A stretch of 64,000 bases of DNA, from the NCBI GenBank assembly GCA_016871275.1, contig VFZG01000010.1, positions 51,769 to 115,768 of the forward strand. The letters run 5' to 3'. The stretch is from Acidimicrobiia bacterium (GTDB lineage: Bacteria > Acidobacteriota > Vicinamibacteria > Vicinamibacterales > UBA2999). Below are positions 34,389-42,132 of this stretch, in pieces. Position numbers and translations under genes: made by a program. The notes below the pieces were generated by a model that saw nothing but the letters and a program-made list of their open reading frames with translations, was not told the origin of the DNA and made no database searches. Positions within the stretch are counted from its first letter, which is position 1. Each line of letters opens with the position of its first letter.

Positions 34389-35375
34389 TTATGGACCGGG
34401 ATCGGGGAGCAGGACGATCTTCCCCTTTGCGCCGGGCTCCATCACCTGGCGATGCGCCCGGGCCGCCTCCGCCAGCGGCAGTTCCGTGCCGACCACCGGC
34501 GTCAGCGCGCCGCTGTCGAGGCCGGCGACGATGGCGTCGTGCGCGCGGCGAATCTCGTCGGCCGGAATTCCCCACAACGCCATCCCGAACACCGAGATGT
34601 CCTTGGTCATGATCTTGCGCGCGTCGATCTCGACTCGCCCGCGGTTGCCGATGACGACAATGCGACCGCCCGGCGCGACGACCGTCAGATCGTGATCGAG
34701 GTTGACGTTCGCAAGCATTTCCAGAATCACGTCCGGACCACGTCCGCCGGTGACGCGGGTGATGTCGTCGAGGTAGCCGGTGTTGCGATGGTCGATCGCG
34801 AATCGCGCGCCCTGGGCGCGCACCAGCGCGAGGCCGTCATCCGAACCGGCGGTGCCAATCACCGTCGCGCCGGCTGCCACGGCGAACTGGGTCGCCGCGC
34901 TGCCAACGCCGCCGCTGGCACCGTGAATCATCACCACATCGCCCGCGCGCACGTTGGCACGGCCAAACAGCGCCCGCCACGCGGTGACGTACGGCACGAA
35001 CAGCCCGGCGCCCTGCGCAAACGAAATGCGCCGCGGCAGCCGGTGCACCTGGTCCTGGTTGCAGACCACGAGCTGCGCGTAGGCGCCGTACGCCTTGTGG
35101 GTCGCCGTGCCGCTGATATAGACGCGATCGCCGGGGGTCCACGCCGTCACGCCGCTGCCGACCTGATCGATGACGCCGGCCGCATCGGCGCCGGGAATGT
35201 ACGGAAGCTCGGGCTTGATCGCGTAGGCGCCGGCGCGCATGTAGGTCTCGTACGGGTTCACGCCGATGGCGTGGATCCGGACGCGGACCTGGCCGGCGCC
35301 GGCCGCAGGATCGGGCAGCTCCTCGAGCTCAAGAACCTCGGGGCCGCCAAACTCTCGCGCGAGAATCGCCTGCAC
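34389..35375 (-). CDS. NADPH:quinone reductase, zeta-crystallin-like MDR family
   Basis: A cytoplasmic medium-chain reductase of 328 residues without the catalytic-zinc cysteine, typical of the quinone oxidoreductase/zeta-crystallin branch. The N-terminal catalytic domain has AIGVNPYETYMRAGAY and PYIPGADAAGVI. The Rossmann domain has VMIHGASGGVGSAATQ as the NADPH-binding loop and a C-terminal GKIVLLPD. It lies two bases after the SurA/DsbA-like lipoprotein gene and eight before the amidohydrolase, so all three are in one transcript. The physiological substrate may be a quinone or an enone. Confidence 0.88.
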   Translation of the reverse strand: MQAILAREFGGPEVLELEELPDPAAGAGQVRVRIHAIGVNPYETYMRAGAYAIKPELPYIPGADAAGVIDQVGSGVTAWTPGDRVYISGTATHKAYGAYAQLVVCNQDQVHRLPRRISFAQGAGLFVPYVTAWRALFGRANVRAGDVVMIHGASGGVGSAATQFAVAAGATVIGTAGSDDGLALVRAQGARFAIDHRNTGYLDDITRVTGGRGPDVILEMLANVNLDHDLTVVAPGGRIVVIGNRGRVEIDARKIMTKDISVFGMALWGIPADEIRRAHDAIVAGLDSGALTPVVGTELPLAEAARAHRQVMEPGAKGKIVLLPDPGP

Positions 35376-35377
35376 GG

Positions 35378-36445
35378 CTACTGCTTCGCCAGTTCTTCGT
35401 CGATGATCAGCTTGAAGGCCTCGAACGGCATTGCGCCGATGATCGGGCGACCGTTGACATACAGTGTCGGCGTCGAGTTCACGCCCATCCTGGCGCCAAG
35501 ATCGGCGGCGGCGGCAACGGCGCCGGCGTGCTGGCCCGAGTCAAGACACTGATCGAACGCCGTGGGATTGAGGCCGATGTCGCGCGCCATCTTCTTCAAC
35601 GCCGGCACCTGCAGGGCTCGCTGGTTCGCGAAGATCACGTCGTGCATTTCCCAGTACTTGTTCTGTTCACCCGCGCAACGCGCCGCTTCGGCGGCCTTGG
35701 GCGCTTCCGGGTGGTTGGGCAGCGGGAAATCCTTGAACACAATCCGCACGCGATCGCCATAAACCTGGCGGACACGATCGAGCGTCGGATTGACGCGCGC
35801 GCAGAACGGGCATTGATAGTCGGAGAATTCGACGATGGTCACGGGGGCAGCGGCGTTGCCGCGCATCGGATCCGAATCCACGATCGCAACCTGGTAGCGC
35901 GGCGGCTGGAGCATCACCTTCACCGAGGCGCCGTGCTTCACCTTCAGCTCGTCGACCAGCATGGCGCGGGCCTGCTGACGGCGGCGGTTCTCGAGGAACG
36001 GTCGAATCTCAGCGCGCAGCTGATCGAGCGTGCGGCCCTGGGTCCGATCCTTGTTCTCGTCGTACACCTTGGCGATGTCTTCCTCGGTGACGGCGGGCAA
36101 CCGCCGGGTCGCATCCGCTTCAAGGAAGGCGTCGACCGACTGGCCGGCGGTCTTCGCCGCGTGGGTGACCAGCTGGTCGCCGACGATCTGATCGAGCATG
36201 TTGCGGCGGTTCTGGTACATCGCCTGGACAAGGCGGGCCCGCTCGGCGGCGTCGAATTCCTCCCACTTGGCGTCCACCTCCTGGAGGGTGATCGGCTTGC
36301 CCGCGACCTCGGCCACGACCTGATCGGGATTCGAGGCTGAAGCCGATGCCTGCGCGGCTACGGAGTCGTCTCCGCAACCCGCCGACAGTGCCGCCGCCAG
36401 GGCAAGCGGAAGCATGCCCGTCCACAGCATTGATTGACGCCTCAT
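35378..36445 (-). CDS. Lipoprotein with SurA-like chaperone region fused to DsbA-like thioredoxin domain
   Basis: A 355-residue periplasmic protein. The lipobox ALSAGC gives Cys24 as the lipid anchor. Residues about 40-180 match a SurA/trigger-factor-like helical chaperone region (VVAEVAGKPITLQEVDAKW). Residues about 195-355 form a DsbA-like/thioredoxin_4 domain with active site YQCPFC and the cis-Pro loop NSTPTLYVNGRPI. It likely handles unfolded secreted proteins and oxidises or isomerises disulfides, which suits the many exported enzymes here. Its ATG overlaps the TGA of the upstream Cys-rich gene by four bases. Confidence 0.88.
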   Translation of the reverse strand: MRRQSMLWTGMLPLALAAALSAGCGDDSVAAQASASASNPDQVVAEVAGKPITLQEVDAKWEEFDAAERARLVQAMYQNRRNMLDQIVGDQLVTHAAKTAGQSVDAFLEADATRRLPAVTEEDIAKVYDENKDRTQGRTLDQLRAEIRPFLENRRRQQARAMLVDELKVKHGASVKVMLQPPRYQVAIVDSDPMRGNAAAPVTIVEFSDYQCPFCARVNPTLDRVRQVYGDRVRIVFKDFPLPNHPEAPKAAEAARCAGEQNKYWEMHDVIFANQRALQVPALKKMARDIGLNPTAFDQCLDSGQHAGAVAAAADLGARMGVNSTPTLYVNGRPIIGAMPFEAFKLIIDEELAKQ

Positions 36446-36672
36446 TCAGTCAGCTTATCACCGGGGCCGTTCGACGTCGCTCGGACAGGGCGCTGGTAGC
36501 CGGGGCACCGCAGCATGGGCAGGGTCGGGTACTTGCGGTATTCCGGCTGCGTCAGCGACCGCCGGCACATGTAAAAGGCCGAGCGGCCGGTCTTGACAAT
36601 CCGGCAGTGCCGACAGGCGGAACACAGGCCAATCGAGGGGTCGACGTTCGGATCTGCGCCTGCTGCGGCCAC
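36442..36672 (-). CDS. Small Cys-rich protein, probable zinc-binding
   Basis: A 76-residue protein starting at a GTG (36672). It has two cysteine pairs, LCSACRHCRIV and FYMCRRSL, plus LRCPGYQ near the C-terminus, so a zinc or iron-sulfur knuckle is likely. The order CxxCxxC, FxMCR, KYPxLPxLxCPGY looks like a conserved uncharacterised acidobacterial family. It overlaps the disulfide-lipoprotein gene by four bases (ATGA), implying coupled expression. No function can be assigned. Confidence 0.72.
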   Translation of the reverse strand: MAAAGADPNVDPSIGLCSACRHCRIVKTGRSAFYMCRRSLTQPEYRKYPTLPMLRCPGYQRPVRATSNGPGDKLTE

Positions 36673-36713
36673 GGCTTCAGGCAGAGTACAACCTTTGCTA
36701 CAGTTGGGGTGTC

Positions 36714-37622
36714 ATGCTCAGGATGTCCTCGTTGGTGTGCGCCATCGCTCTGCTCGCCGGCCCACTCGTGTGGGCCCAGCAGCCGGACCAGCCGGTGTTC
36801 CGTTCGAGCGTTCGCACCGTCCCGATCTACGCGACCGTGATCGATTCGGGCGGACGCCTGGTCCCGGATCTCGAGCAGGCGGATTTCACGGTGATGGACA
36901 ACGGCAGGCCGGCGGACATCGCGCTGTTCTCGAATGAGTCGCAGCCGTTCACGGCCGTGGTGATGCTCGACACCAGCGCCAGCATGACCGCGAACCTCAA
37001 GCTGCTGAATCGCGCCGCGGAGCAGTTCCTGCTGCGGCTGCTGCCCGTCGACAAGGCCCAGGTCGGCGCCTTCAACGACAAGATTCAACTGAGCGGCGAG
37101 TTCACCAACGATCGCGACGCTCTGATTGGCGCGCTCAACGACCTCTACTTCGGCAACCCGACGCGCCTCAACGACGCCATCGCCACCAGCCTCGACGCGC
37201 TGCAGGGCATCGACGGCCGCCGCGTGATCCTGGTGTTCACCGACGGCGAAGACACCTCCAGCCGCATCGGCTTCAAGACCGTGCAGGAGCGCGCGCGCGA
37301 CGAAGAAGTGATGGTCTACTCGATCGGCCTGGAATCGGAATACTTCAACGGGATGCGCGTGGTGCGCTCACGGCCGTCTCGCGATCTGCGCAAGATCGCC
37401 GATGAGACCGGCGGTGGATACTTCGAGCTTCAGAAGACCGCCGACCTGGCGCCGACGTTCACGCGCGTCGCGCAGGAGCTGCGCAGCCAGTACCTGATCG
37501 GGTTTGCGCCGACGTCGCTGGACGGCAGGGTGCACAAGCTCGACGTGAAGGTGAACAAGCCGGGGATGACCGTGCGGGCGCGTAAGAGTTATCTCGCGGC
37601 GCCCGACAAGCCAAGTCACTAA
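36714..37622 (+). CDS. Secreted VWA-domain protein of the acidobacterial type
   Basis: A 302-residue secreted protein matching the acidobacterial VWFA-related family (TIGR03436 type). A signal peptide (about 1-20) is followed by the usual opening FRSSVRTVPIYATVID and DFTVMDNGRPADIALF, then a VWA domain with MIDAS DTSAS at 86-90 and FTDGED as the later metal loop. The C-terminus has the family ending QYLIGFAPT and VRARKSYLA. Its function is unknown, probably adhesion or protein scaffolding. It is divergent from the Cys-rich gene with a 41-base gap that carries a possible -10, TACAGT. Confidence 0.9.
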   Translation: MLRMSSLVCAIALLAGPLVWAQQPDQPVFRSSVRTVPIYATVIDSGGRLVPDLEQADFTVMDNGRPADIALFSNESQPFTAVVMLDTSASMTANLKLLNRAAEQFLLRLLPVDKAQVGAFNDKIQLSGEFTNDRDALIGALNDLYFGNPTRLNDAIATSLDALQGIDGRRVILVFTDGEDTSSRIGFKTVQERARDEEVMVYSIGLESEYFNGMRVVRSRPSRDLRKIADETGGGYFELQKTADLAPTFTRVAQELRSQYLIGFAPTSLDGRVHKLDVKVNKPGMTVRARKSYLAAPDKPSH

Positions 37623-37641
37623 GGTAGCGCCGGCAAGAGAC

Positions 37642-37740
37642 TCAGCCGACGAAGCGGACAGCCAGGATCGTGCCGACCAGCAGGACGGCGATCAACGGCT
37701 CGACCGTGCTCGAGAAATTCCAATCGTAGATACAAAACAC
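37642..37740 (-). CDS. 32-residue single-span membrane peptide downstream of a structured RNA
   Basis: A very short frame, GTG at 37740 to TGA at 37642. A polar N-terminus (FCIYDWNFSSTVEP) is followed by a hydrophobic span LIAVLLVGTILAVRF. GGGAGG at 37747-37752 is six bases before the GTG, a near-ideal ribosome site, and the frame begins where a folded RNA element ends. Size and topology recall KdpF-like single-span peptides, but no kdp gene is near and no sequence match is claimed. It is convergent with the VWA gene, 19 bases away. Real translation is likely but unproven. Confidence 0.5.
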   Translation of the reverse strand: MFCIYDWNFSSTVEPLIAVLLVGTILAVRFVG

Positions 37741-37745
37741 TGTGT

Positions 37746-37841
37746 GCCTCCCACCGCGCTCGACGCGGTGCAAACAACGCGGCGCCTCACAGGGCAAGCG
37801 ACTGCTCCTCTTCGAGAGCCCTGTCGGTTGTTACGGGAGGC
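37746..37841 (-). ncRNA. Candidate structured leader RNA that can hide the ribosome site
   Basis: Exactly between a stop codon (37842-37844) and the small peptide start, the minus transcript can fold into nested perfect helices. P1 is GCCTCCC (37835-37841) with GGGAGGC (37746-37752), P2 is AACAAC (37827-37832) with GTTGTT (37773-37778), P3 is ACAGGGC (37818-37824) with GCCCTGT (37789-37795), and P4 is a hairpin ACCGCG/CGCGGT (37764-37769 with 37753-37758, loop TCGAG). P1 sequesters the GGGAGG ribosome site of the sORF. This is riboswitch-like, but I cannot match a known class. Confidence 0.45.
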
Positions 37842-38645
37842 TTACTTCAACAGTTCCAGCAGTCGCGCCCAGTCGGTTTTCGCCACAATCTCCGTCACCA
37901 GCTCGTTGTTCCCGCGAATGCGCAGCACCAGTCCATGCAGTCCGGTCGTGGTCTGTGGAATCGCGGCGGCCGTCACGTTCCAGACATCATCCGGTTGTTT
38001 CGACACCCTGGGCTCACCGATTCGACCCATGAACACCAGCCGCTGGCTCTCCGCAAAACGCTCGGCCCCGCCGTCTCCCCGATACGGGTGCGCCGGCACC
38101 ATCAGCGCGACGCCGTTCGGATACGTGAATGCCGGCAGCCGGGTGGGTTCCTGCGCGCCCGGCACGCCAAAGCGATAGTCCCGCTCATTGAACAGCACGT
38201 CGATCGTGACGTGCGATTCGGCATCGATGCGCTCGCCGGCGATGCCCTCGTCCGACAGCGTGACGCCATCGACGTCCTGCGATCGGCCGGTGCGTTTCGC
38301 TTCCGCGACCGCGTTCTCGTACTGCATTGTGGCCCGACGCTGCGCCGCCTGGATGTTGAGGTCGATCTGCGCCATCGCCCTGGTCGCTCGCAGCTGCACC
38401 ACCTCGTTGAGCGGATTCGCCGACACTTCGATCGTCAGCTTCTCGCCTGCCGCCGGGTAACGCACCATCCAGAGCGCCTCGGTGCTGTCGTTCACCGGCA
38501 CCGCGCCCTTGGCGTCGGCTTCCGGGTAGGGCAACGCGGCGGCAAGCGCCTCCCTTACGGCGGTCATCACGCGCGTACTCAGCGCCTCCTGTGTGGAGGC
38601 CGGCCAGCTGGCCAACAACCCAACGAGCGCCGCCGCGCGGATCAC
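37842..38645 (-). CDS. Secreted protein at the end of the molybdenum hydroxylase operon
   Basis: A 267-residue protein with a signal peptide (IRAAALVGLLASWPASTQ) and no recognised family. The middle has a helical stretch QIDLNIQAAQRRATMQYENAV that may be a coiled coil; the rest is beta-rich (VTIDVLFNERDYRFGV, LHGLVLRIRGNNELV). Its GTG start overlaps the TAG of the FAD-subunit gene by one base (TAGTG), so it is translated with the hydroxylase subunits. The structured RNA begins directly after its stop. A role in the enzyme is inferred from position only. Confidence 0.65.
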   Translation of the reverse strand: MIRAAALVGLLASWPASTQEALSTRVMTAVREALAAALPYPEADAKGAVPVNDSTEALWMVRYPAAGEKLTIEVSANPLNEVVQLRATRAMAQIDLNIQAAQRRATMQYENAVAEAKRTGRSQDVDGVTLSDEGIAGERIDAESHVTIDVLFNERDYRFGVPGAQEPTRLPAFTYPNGVALMVPAHPYRGDGGAERFAESQRLVFMGRIGEPRVSKQPDDVWNVTAAAIPQTTTGLHGLVLRIRGNNELVTEIVAKTDWARLLELLK

Positions 38646-39451
38646 TAGGTTTCTCTCCAGAACTGCTCCAGCAAGTTGGCGGCAACCGTCGCCCGATACT
38701 CGCCGGTCGATCGCACATCATCGATCGGTCGAATCTCCGACAACAGCGCGGCTTTTGCGTCGGCGATCGAGCCGCCGCCGGACAGCACGGCGGCGGCCTG
38801 CGTCGCGGTGATCACGGTCGGGCCGACGGAACCGATGCCGATACGAACGTCCGTGCCGCGCACGGCGGCCATCATGATCTTCGAGATCGCCTGCGCGCGG
38901 CGCGTGCCGACCTTGCGCCACCACTGCCTGCCCTGCAGGCGCGGAATCTCGATCGCGACGACCAGTTCGTCGGGGGTGCGGATGCTGTTGCGGTAGCTGG
39001 TGTAGAAGCCGTCGAACGGCACGGTGCGCGTGCCGGATTGGCTACGCAACACGATGCGCGCGCCGGCCGCCGCCAGTACCGGCAGGGTGTCACCCGCCGG
39101 CGATGCGTTGGCGACGTTGCCACCGAGGGTGCCGCGGTTCTGAATCTGCGCGCCACCGACTTCACGCGACGCTGCCACCAGCATCGGCACGCGCTGCTGC
39201 ACGAGCGTCGACTGGATGATCTCGGTGTAGGTGCTGAGCGCGCCGATTCTGAGCGCGTCGCCGTCGACGCCAATACCGCGCAGTTCCTTCAGCCCCCATA
39301 AGTCCAGAAAGCGTCGCTCCGGCGTGGTGCCGAAGTGCAAGCCGACGTAGACGTCGGTGCAGCCTGCGATGGGCATCAGCGACGGATCGGCGGCCAGGCT
39401 GGCGAGGGCGGCCTTCAGCGAACGCGGGCGTTCCAGCGTGAGCGCGCTCAT
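38645..39451 (-). CDS. Molybdenum hydroxylase FAD-binding (medium) subunit
   Basis: FAD subunit of a xanthine-dehydrogenase-family enzyme, about 268 residues. The FAD_binding_5 motifs are PIAGCTDVYVGLHFG near the N-terminus and QNRGTLGGNVANASPAGDT about 110-130, followed by the CO_dehydrogenase flavoprotein C-terminal domain. It passes electrons from the FeS subunit to NAD or another acceptor. ATG 39451 is chosen; a GTG at 39463 in frame overlaps the FeS gene and is possible. The gene follows the FeS gene with no gap and overlaps the next by one base. Confidence 0.9.
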   Translation of the reverse strand: MSALTLERPRSLKAALASLAADPSLMPIAGCTDVYVGLHFGTTPERRFLDLWGLKELRGIGVDGDALRIGALSTYTEIIQSTLVQQRVPMLVAASREVGGAQIQNRGTLGGNVANASPAGDTLPVLAAAGARIVLRSQSGTRTVPFDGFYTSYRNSIRTPDELVVAIEIPRLQGRQWWRKVGTRRAQAISKIMMAAVRGTDVRIGIGSVGPTVITATQAAAVLSGGGSIADAKAALLSEIRPIDDVRSTGEYRATVAANLLEQFWRET

Positions 39452-39452
39452 G

Positions 39453-39908
39453 TCAGCGGGCACGTTTGCTCGCTTTCAGCGCGGACTGGACCGATCGGAA
39501 AATGGCCGGATAGCCGGTGCACCGGCACAGGTTGCCGGCCAGCGCCGTCCTGATCTCGTCGAACGACGCGTGGCTCGTCAGCGGTGCAGCAGCAAGGATC
39601 ATGCCCGGCGTGCAGATACCGCATTGCGCGCCGCCCTGTTCGACGAACGCATTCTGCAGCGCCTTGCCGGTGCGCGTCGCCGCGGCGCCTTCGATGGTGA
39701 TGACCTTCTTACCCGCGACGTGCGCGAGCGGCACCAGGCAGGAGTCGACCGCGACCCCGTCCAGCAACACGGTGCAGGCTCCGCACTCGCCTTCGCCGCA
39801 CCCTTCCTTGGTGCCGGTCAGCCCGCACTCCCCGCGCAGCACATCGAGCAGGCGCTTCATCGGGTGGGCGTTCACGGTGCGGCTCTTGCCGTTGAGCGTG
39901 AATCTCAT
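39453..39908 (-). CDS. Molybdenum hydroxylase 2Fe-2S (small) subunit
   Basis: A 151-residue two-cluster electron-transfer subunit. The plant-ferredoxin-type cluster is EGCGEGECGACTVLLDG with a further Cys in DSCLVPL. The second, helical cluster domain has QCGICTPGM and NLCRCTGY. Length and motifs are typical of XdhC/CoxS/IorA-type subunits. Its ATG overlaps the TGA of the large-subunit gene (ATGA), and the FAD gene follows immediately. Electrons flow from the molybdenum site through this subunit to FAD. Confidence 0.94.
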   Translation of the reverse strand: MRFTLNGKSRTVNAHPMKRLLDVLRGECGLTGTKEGCGEGECGACTVLLDGVAVDSCLVPLAHVAGKKVITIEGAAATRTGKALQNAFVEQGGAQCGICTPGMILAAAPLTSHASFDEIRTALAGNLCRCTGYPAIFRSVQSALKASKRAR

Positions 39909-42037
39909 GTGCCTGCCTTGCTGAAGCCGTGGTGAAGGCGGGCGCGCATCAGACGCTCCGGCGTGGCGGGAATACTGCGGATGTCGAAGCCGCAGTGCCG
40001 GAGCGCGTTGATGACGGCCGGCGCCGGTCCATCGATGGGCATCTCACCCACGCCTTTGGCGCCGAACGGCCCGTGCGCATACGGCCGCTCCAGCAGCCCG
40101 ACGTCCATCGGCGCGGCATCGAGCGGCGTCGGAATGATGTAGTTGGTGAGCTGCGCGTTGGCCATGCGGCCGTCCTTCATGACGACCTCTTCGGTCAACG
40201 CATACCCGATGCCCTGGGCGGTGCCGCCTTCGATCTGTCCGATCGCCATCATCGGATGGATCGCCTTGCCGATCTCGGCGACGGCCGTCACGTTGAGCGG
40301 CGTCACGTCGAACGTGACGGGATCGACCTCGAGCTCGACTACGTTGCAGCCCCACGCATAGCTGCCGTAGGCGTCGCCGGCGTAGGTCTCGTCGCTCCAC
40401 TGTAAGCCTGGCGGCGGTTCGTACTGCGACGTCACGGTGAAGGCGCCGTGTTTCTTGTAGTACTGCGCCGGCGTGAGCGTGCCGAGCCGCCGCCGCATGT
40501 CGCGCGCGCAGCGCTCGAGCAGCTTGCCGACGATCATGCAGGTGCGTGAGGCGACGGTGGGGCCGCTGTCGGGCACGAACGCCGTGTCCGCTTCGTGCAC
40601 GTCGATGGCGTCGTAGGGCAACCCCAGCGCATCCGCCACGATCTGCGCGTGCATGGTTCTGGTGCCCTGCCCGATCTCGGTGCTGGCCACGAGAATGCGC
40701 GCGCCACGCGGCGTCAGCTCGAGCGACGCCTTCGACGCCAGCTTGACCTCGCCGCCGCCGGTGAACCCGGAGCCGTGCAGGAACAGCGACAACCCGATGC
40801 CGCGATTGGTGCCGGCCCACGCCTTCCGCTTCTGGTGGAACCGCGATCGCTTGACGGCGTCACGCAGCACCGCCAGCGCGCTGGCGTCGCGGCCGAGCTG
40901 CTGGCCGGTGGCCGTCGTATCACCGGGCCGCAGCGCGTTCTGCTCACGCAGCCGCACCGGATCGATCTGCAACTGCTCCGCGATGCGGTCGATGTGCGCT
41001 TCAATCGCAAACAGCGTCTGCGGCGCGCCGAACCCGCGGAATGCGCCGTTCGGCGGCGTGTGCGTCATCATCGCGCGGCCGCGTATGCGAATGTGATCGC
41101 AGCGGTACGGGCCGGCGGCGTGAATCACGCCGCGCGACAGCACCACGGCGCTGAGCGTCGCATAGGCGCCGCCGTCCATGATCACGTCGATGTCCATCGC
41201 CGTCAGCCGGCCATCCCTCGTCAGGCCGGTGCGATGGCGGACGATCGACGGGTGCCGCTTGGTGGTGGCCAGCAGATCCTCGACCCGGTCGTAGATCATC
41301 TTGACCGGGCGCCCGGCCTTGCGCGCCAGGATCGCCGCGTGGCACGCCAGGATCGACGGGTACTCTTCCTTGCCGCCAAAACCGCCGCCGGTCTCGGTCT
41401 GCACGACGCGGACCTTGTCGGGCGGCAGCGCCAGCAGTACCACCAGCGCCCTGTGCACGTAGTACGGGCACTGCATCGAGCCATAGACGGTCATCCGGCC
41501 GTCGCCCGGCACGGCAATCACGCCGTTGGTCTCGATGTAGAGCTGTTCCTGGTGCGCAGTACGGTATTCGCCGTCGACGATGACATCGGCGGCCTTGAAG
41601 CCGGCGTCGAGGTCGCCTTTGTCGATGGCGATCTTCTTGAAGCAGACGTCCGAGGCTTCCGGATCGTAGGTCGGCGTGCCGTTGCGGGTCTCGATCGAGA
41701 TGCGCGTGTCGAGATGGAGCAGCGCGTCCTTGTCGGCATGCGCGACCAGCAGCAACGGCTCGGCAACGTGACGGATCTCGTCGACCGCGAGACACGGCTG
41801 ATCGGGGTCGATGAGCGCGACGTAGTTGGGGCCGGGGATGTCGCGGTGATCGGCGACGGTATAGCCGTCCGGCAGCGAGATGTGGCGTGCGGTAATCGTG
41901 CCCCGCGGAATGCTCGAACGAACCGTCGCTCCGTAGAGCATGCCCGGGAACGTCAGGTCGTCGATGTACTTCGCCGCGCCGGTGACTTTGGCGTCGCCGT
42001 CCTTGCGACGCACGTTGGCGCCAACCGCTCGAGCCAC
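39905..42037 (-). CDS. Molybdenum hydroxylase large (molybdopterin-binding) subunit
   Basis: A 710-residue catalytic subunit of a xanthine-dehydrogenase-family hydroxylase. The a/b hammerhead domain is at the N-terminus (KVTGAAKYIDDLTFPGMLYG). Molybdopterin motifs are TGGGFGGKEEY, PNGAFRGFGAPQ, STEIGQGTRTMHAQI and GAKGVGEMP, the last with the probable catalytic Glu. The CO-dehydrogenase VAYRCSFR loop is absent, so this is not a Cox-type CODH; an N-heterocycle or aldehyde substrate is likely. The GTG start at 42037 follows a promoter region with a repeat. No moco-insertion (XdhC) gene is in the window. Confidence 0.9.
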   Translation of the reverse strand: MARAVGANVRRKDGDAKVTGAAKYIDDLTFPGMLYGATVRSSIPRGTITARHISLPDGYTVADHRDIPGPNYVALIDPDQPCLAVDEIRHVAEPLLLVAHADKDALLHLDTRISIETRNGTPTYDPEASDVCFKKIAIDKGDLDAGFKAADVIVDGEYRTAHQEQLYIETNGVIAVPGDGRMTVYGSMQCPYYVHRALVVLLALPPDKVRVVQTETGGGFGGKEEYPSILACHAAILARKAGRPVKMIYDRVEDLLATTKRHPSIVRHRTGLTRDGRLTAMDIDVIMDGGAYATLSAVVLSRGVIHAAGPYRCDHIRIRGRAMMTHTPPNGAFRGFGAPQTLFAIEAHIDRIAEQLQIDPVRLREQNALRPGDTTATGQQLGRDASALAVLRDAVKRSRFHQKRKAWAGTNRGIGLSLFLHGSGFTGGGEVKLASKASLELTPRGARILVASTEIGQGTRTMHAQIVADALGLPYDAIDVHEADTAFVPDSGPTVASRTCMIVGKLLERCARDMRRRLGTLTPAQYYKKHGAFTVTSQYEPPPGLQWSDETYAGDAYGSYAWGCNVVELEVDPVTFDVTPLNVTAVAEIGKAIHPMMAIGQIEGGTAQGIGYALTEEVVMKDGRMANAQLTNYIIPTPLDAAPMDVGLLERPYAHGPFGAKGVGEMPIDGPAPAVINALRHCGFDIRSIPATPERLMRARLHHGFSKAGT

Positions 42038-42057
42038 GAGCGAATTGTAACGAGAAT

Positions 42058-42109
42058 TGTAACGGGGACTGACCCCAAAGGGGTCGAATTCGCTGCAGTT
42101 TCTGCGACA
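42058..42109. repeat. 52-bp half-copy of the REP-like repeat
   Basis: Starts TGTAACGGGGACTGACCCC and ends CTGCAGTTTCTGCGACA. It aligns without gaps to one arm of the inverted repeat at 15634-15737: about 19 bases at the 5' end and 20 at the 3' end are near-identical and the middle is replaced by a GACCCC-AAAG-GGGTC hairpin. A direct repeat GAATTGTAACG (42042-42052 and 42054-42064) flanks its left end. It lies in the divergent promoter region of the molybdenum hydroxylase and GGT genes. Confidence 0.7.
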
Positions 42110-42132
42110 ATAGGGCGCGCGAAGGAGGCACT

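Noticed and set aside
37642..37740. kdpF assignment for the 32-residue membrane peptide
   Set aside because: Size and topology fit, but no kdpA, kdpB or kdpC is next to it and no motif supports it.
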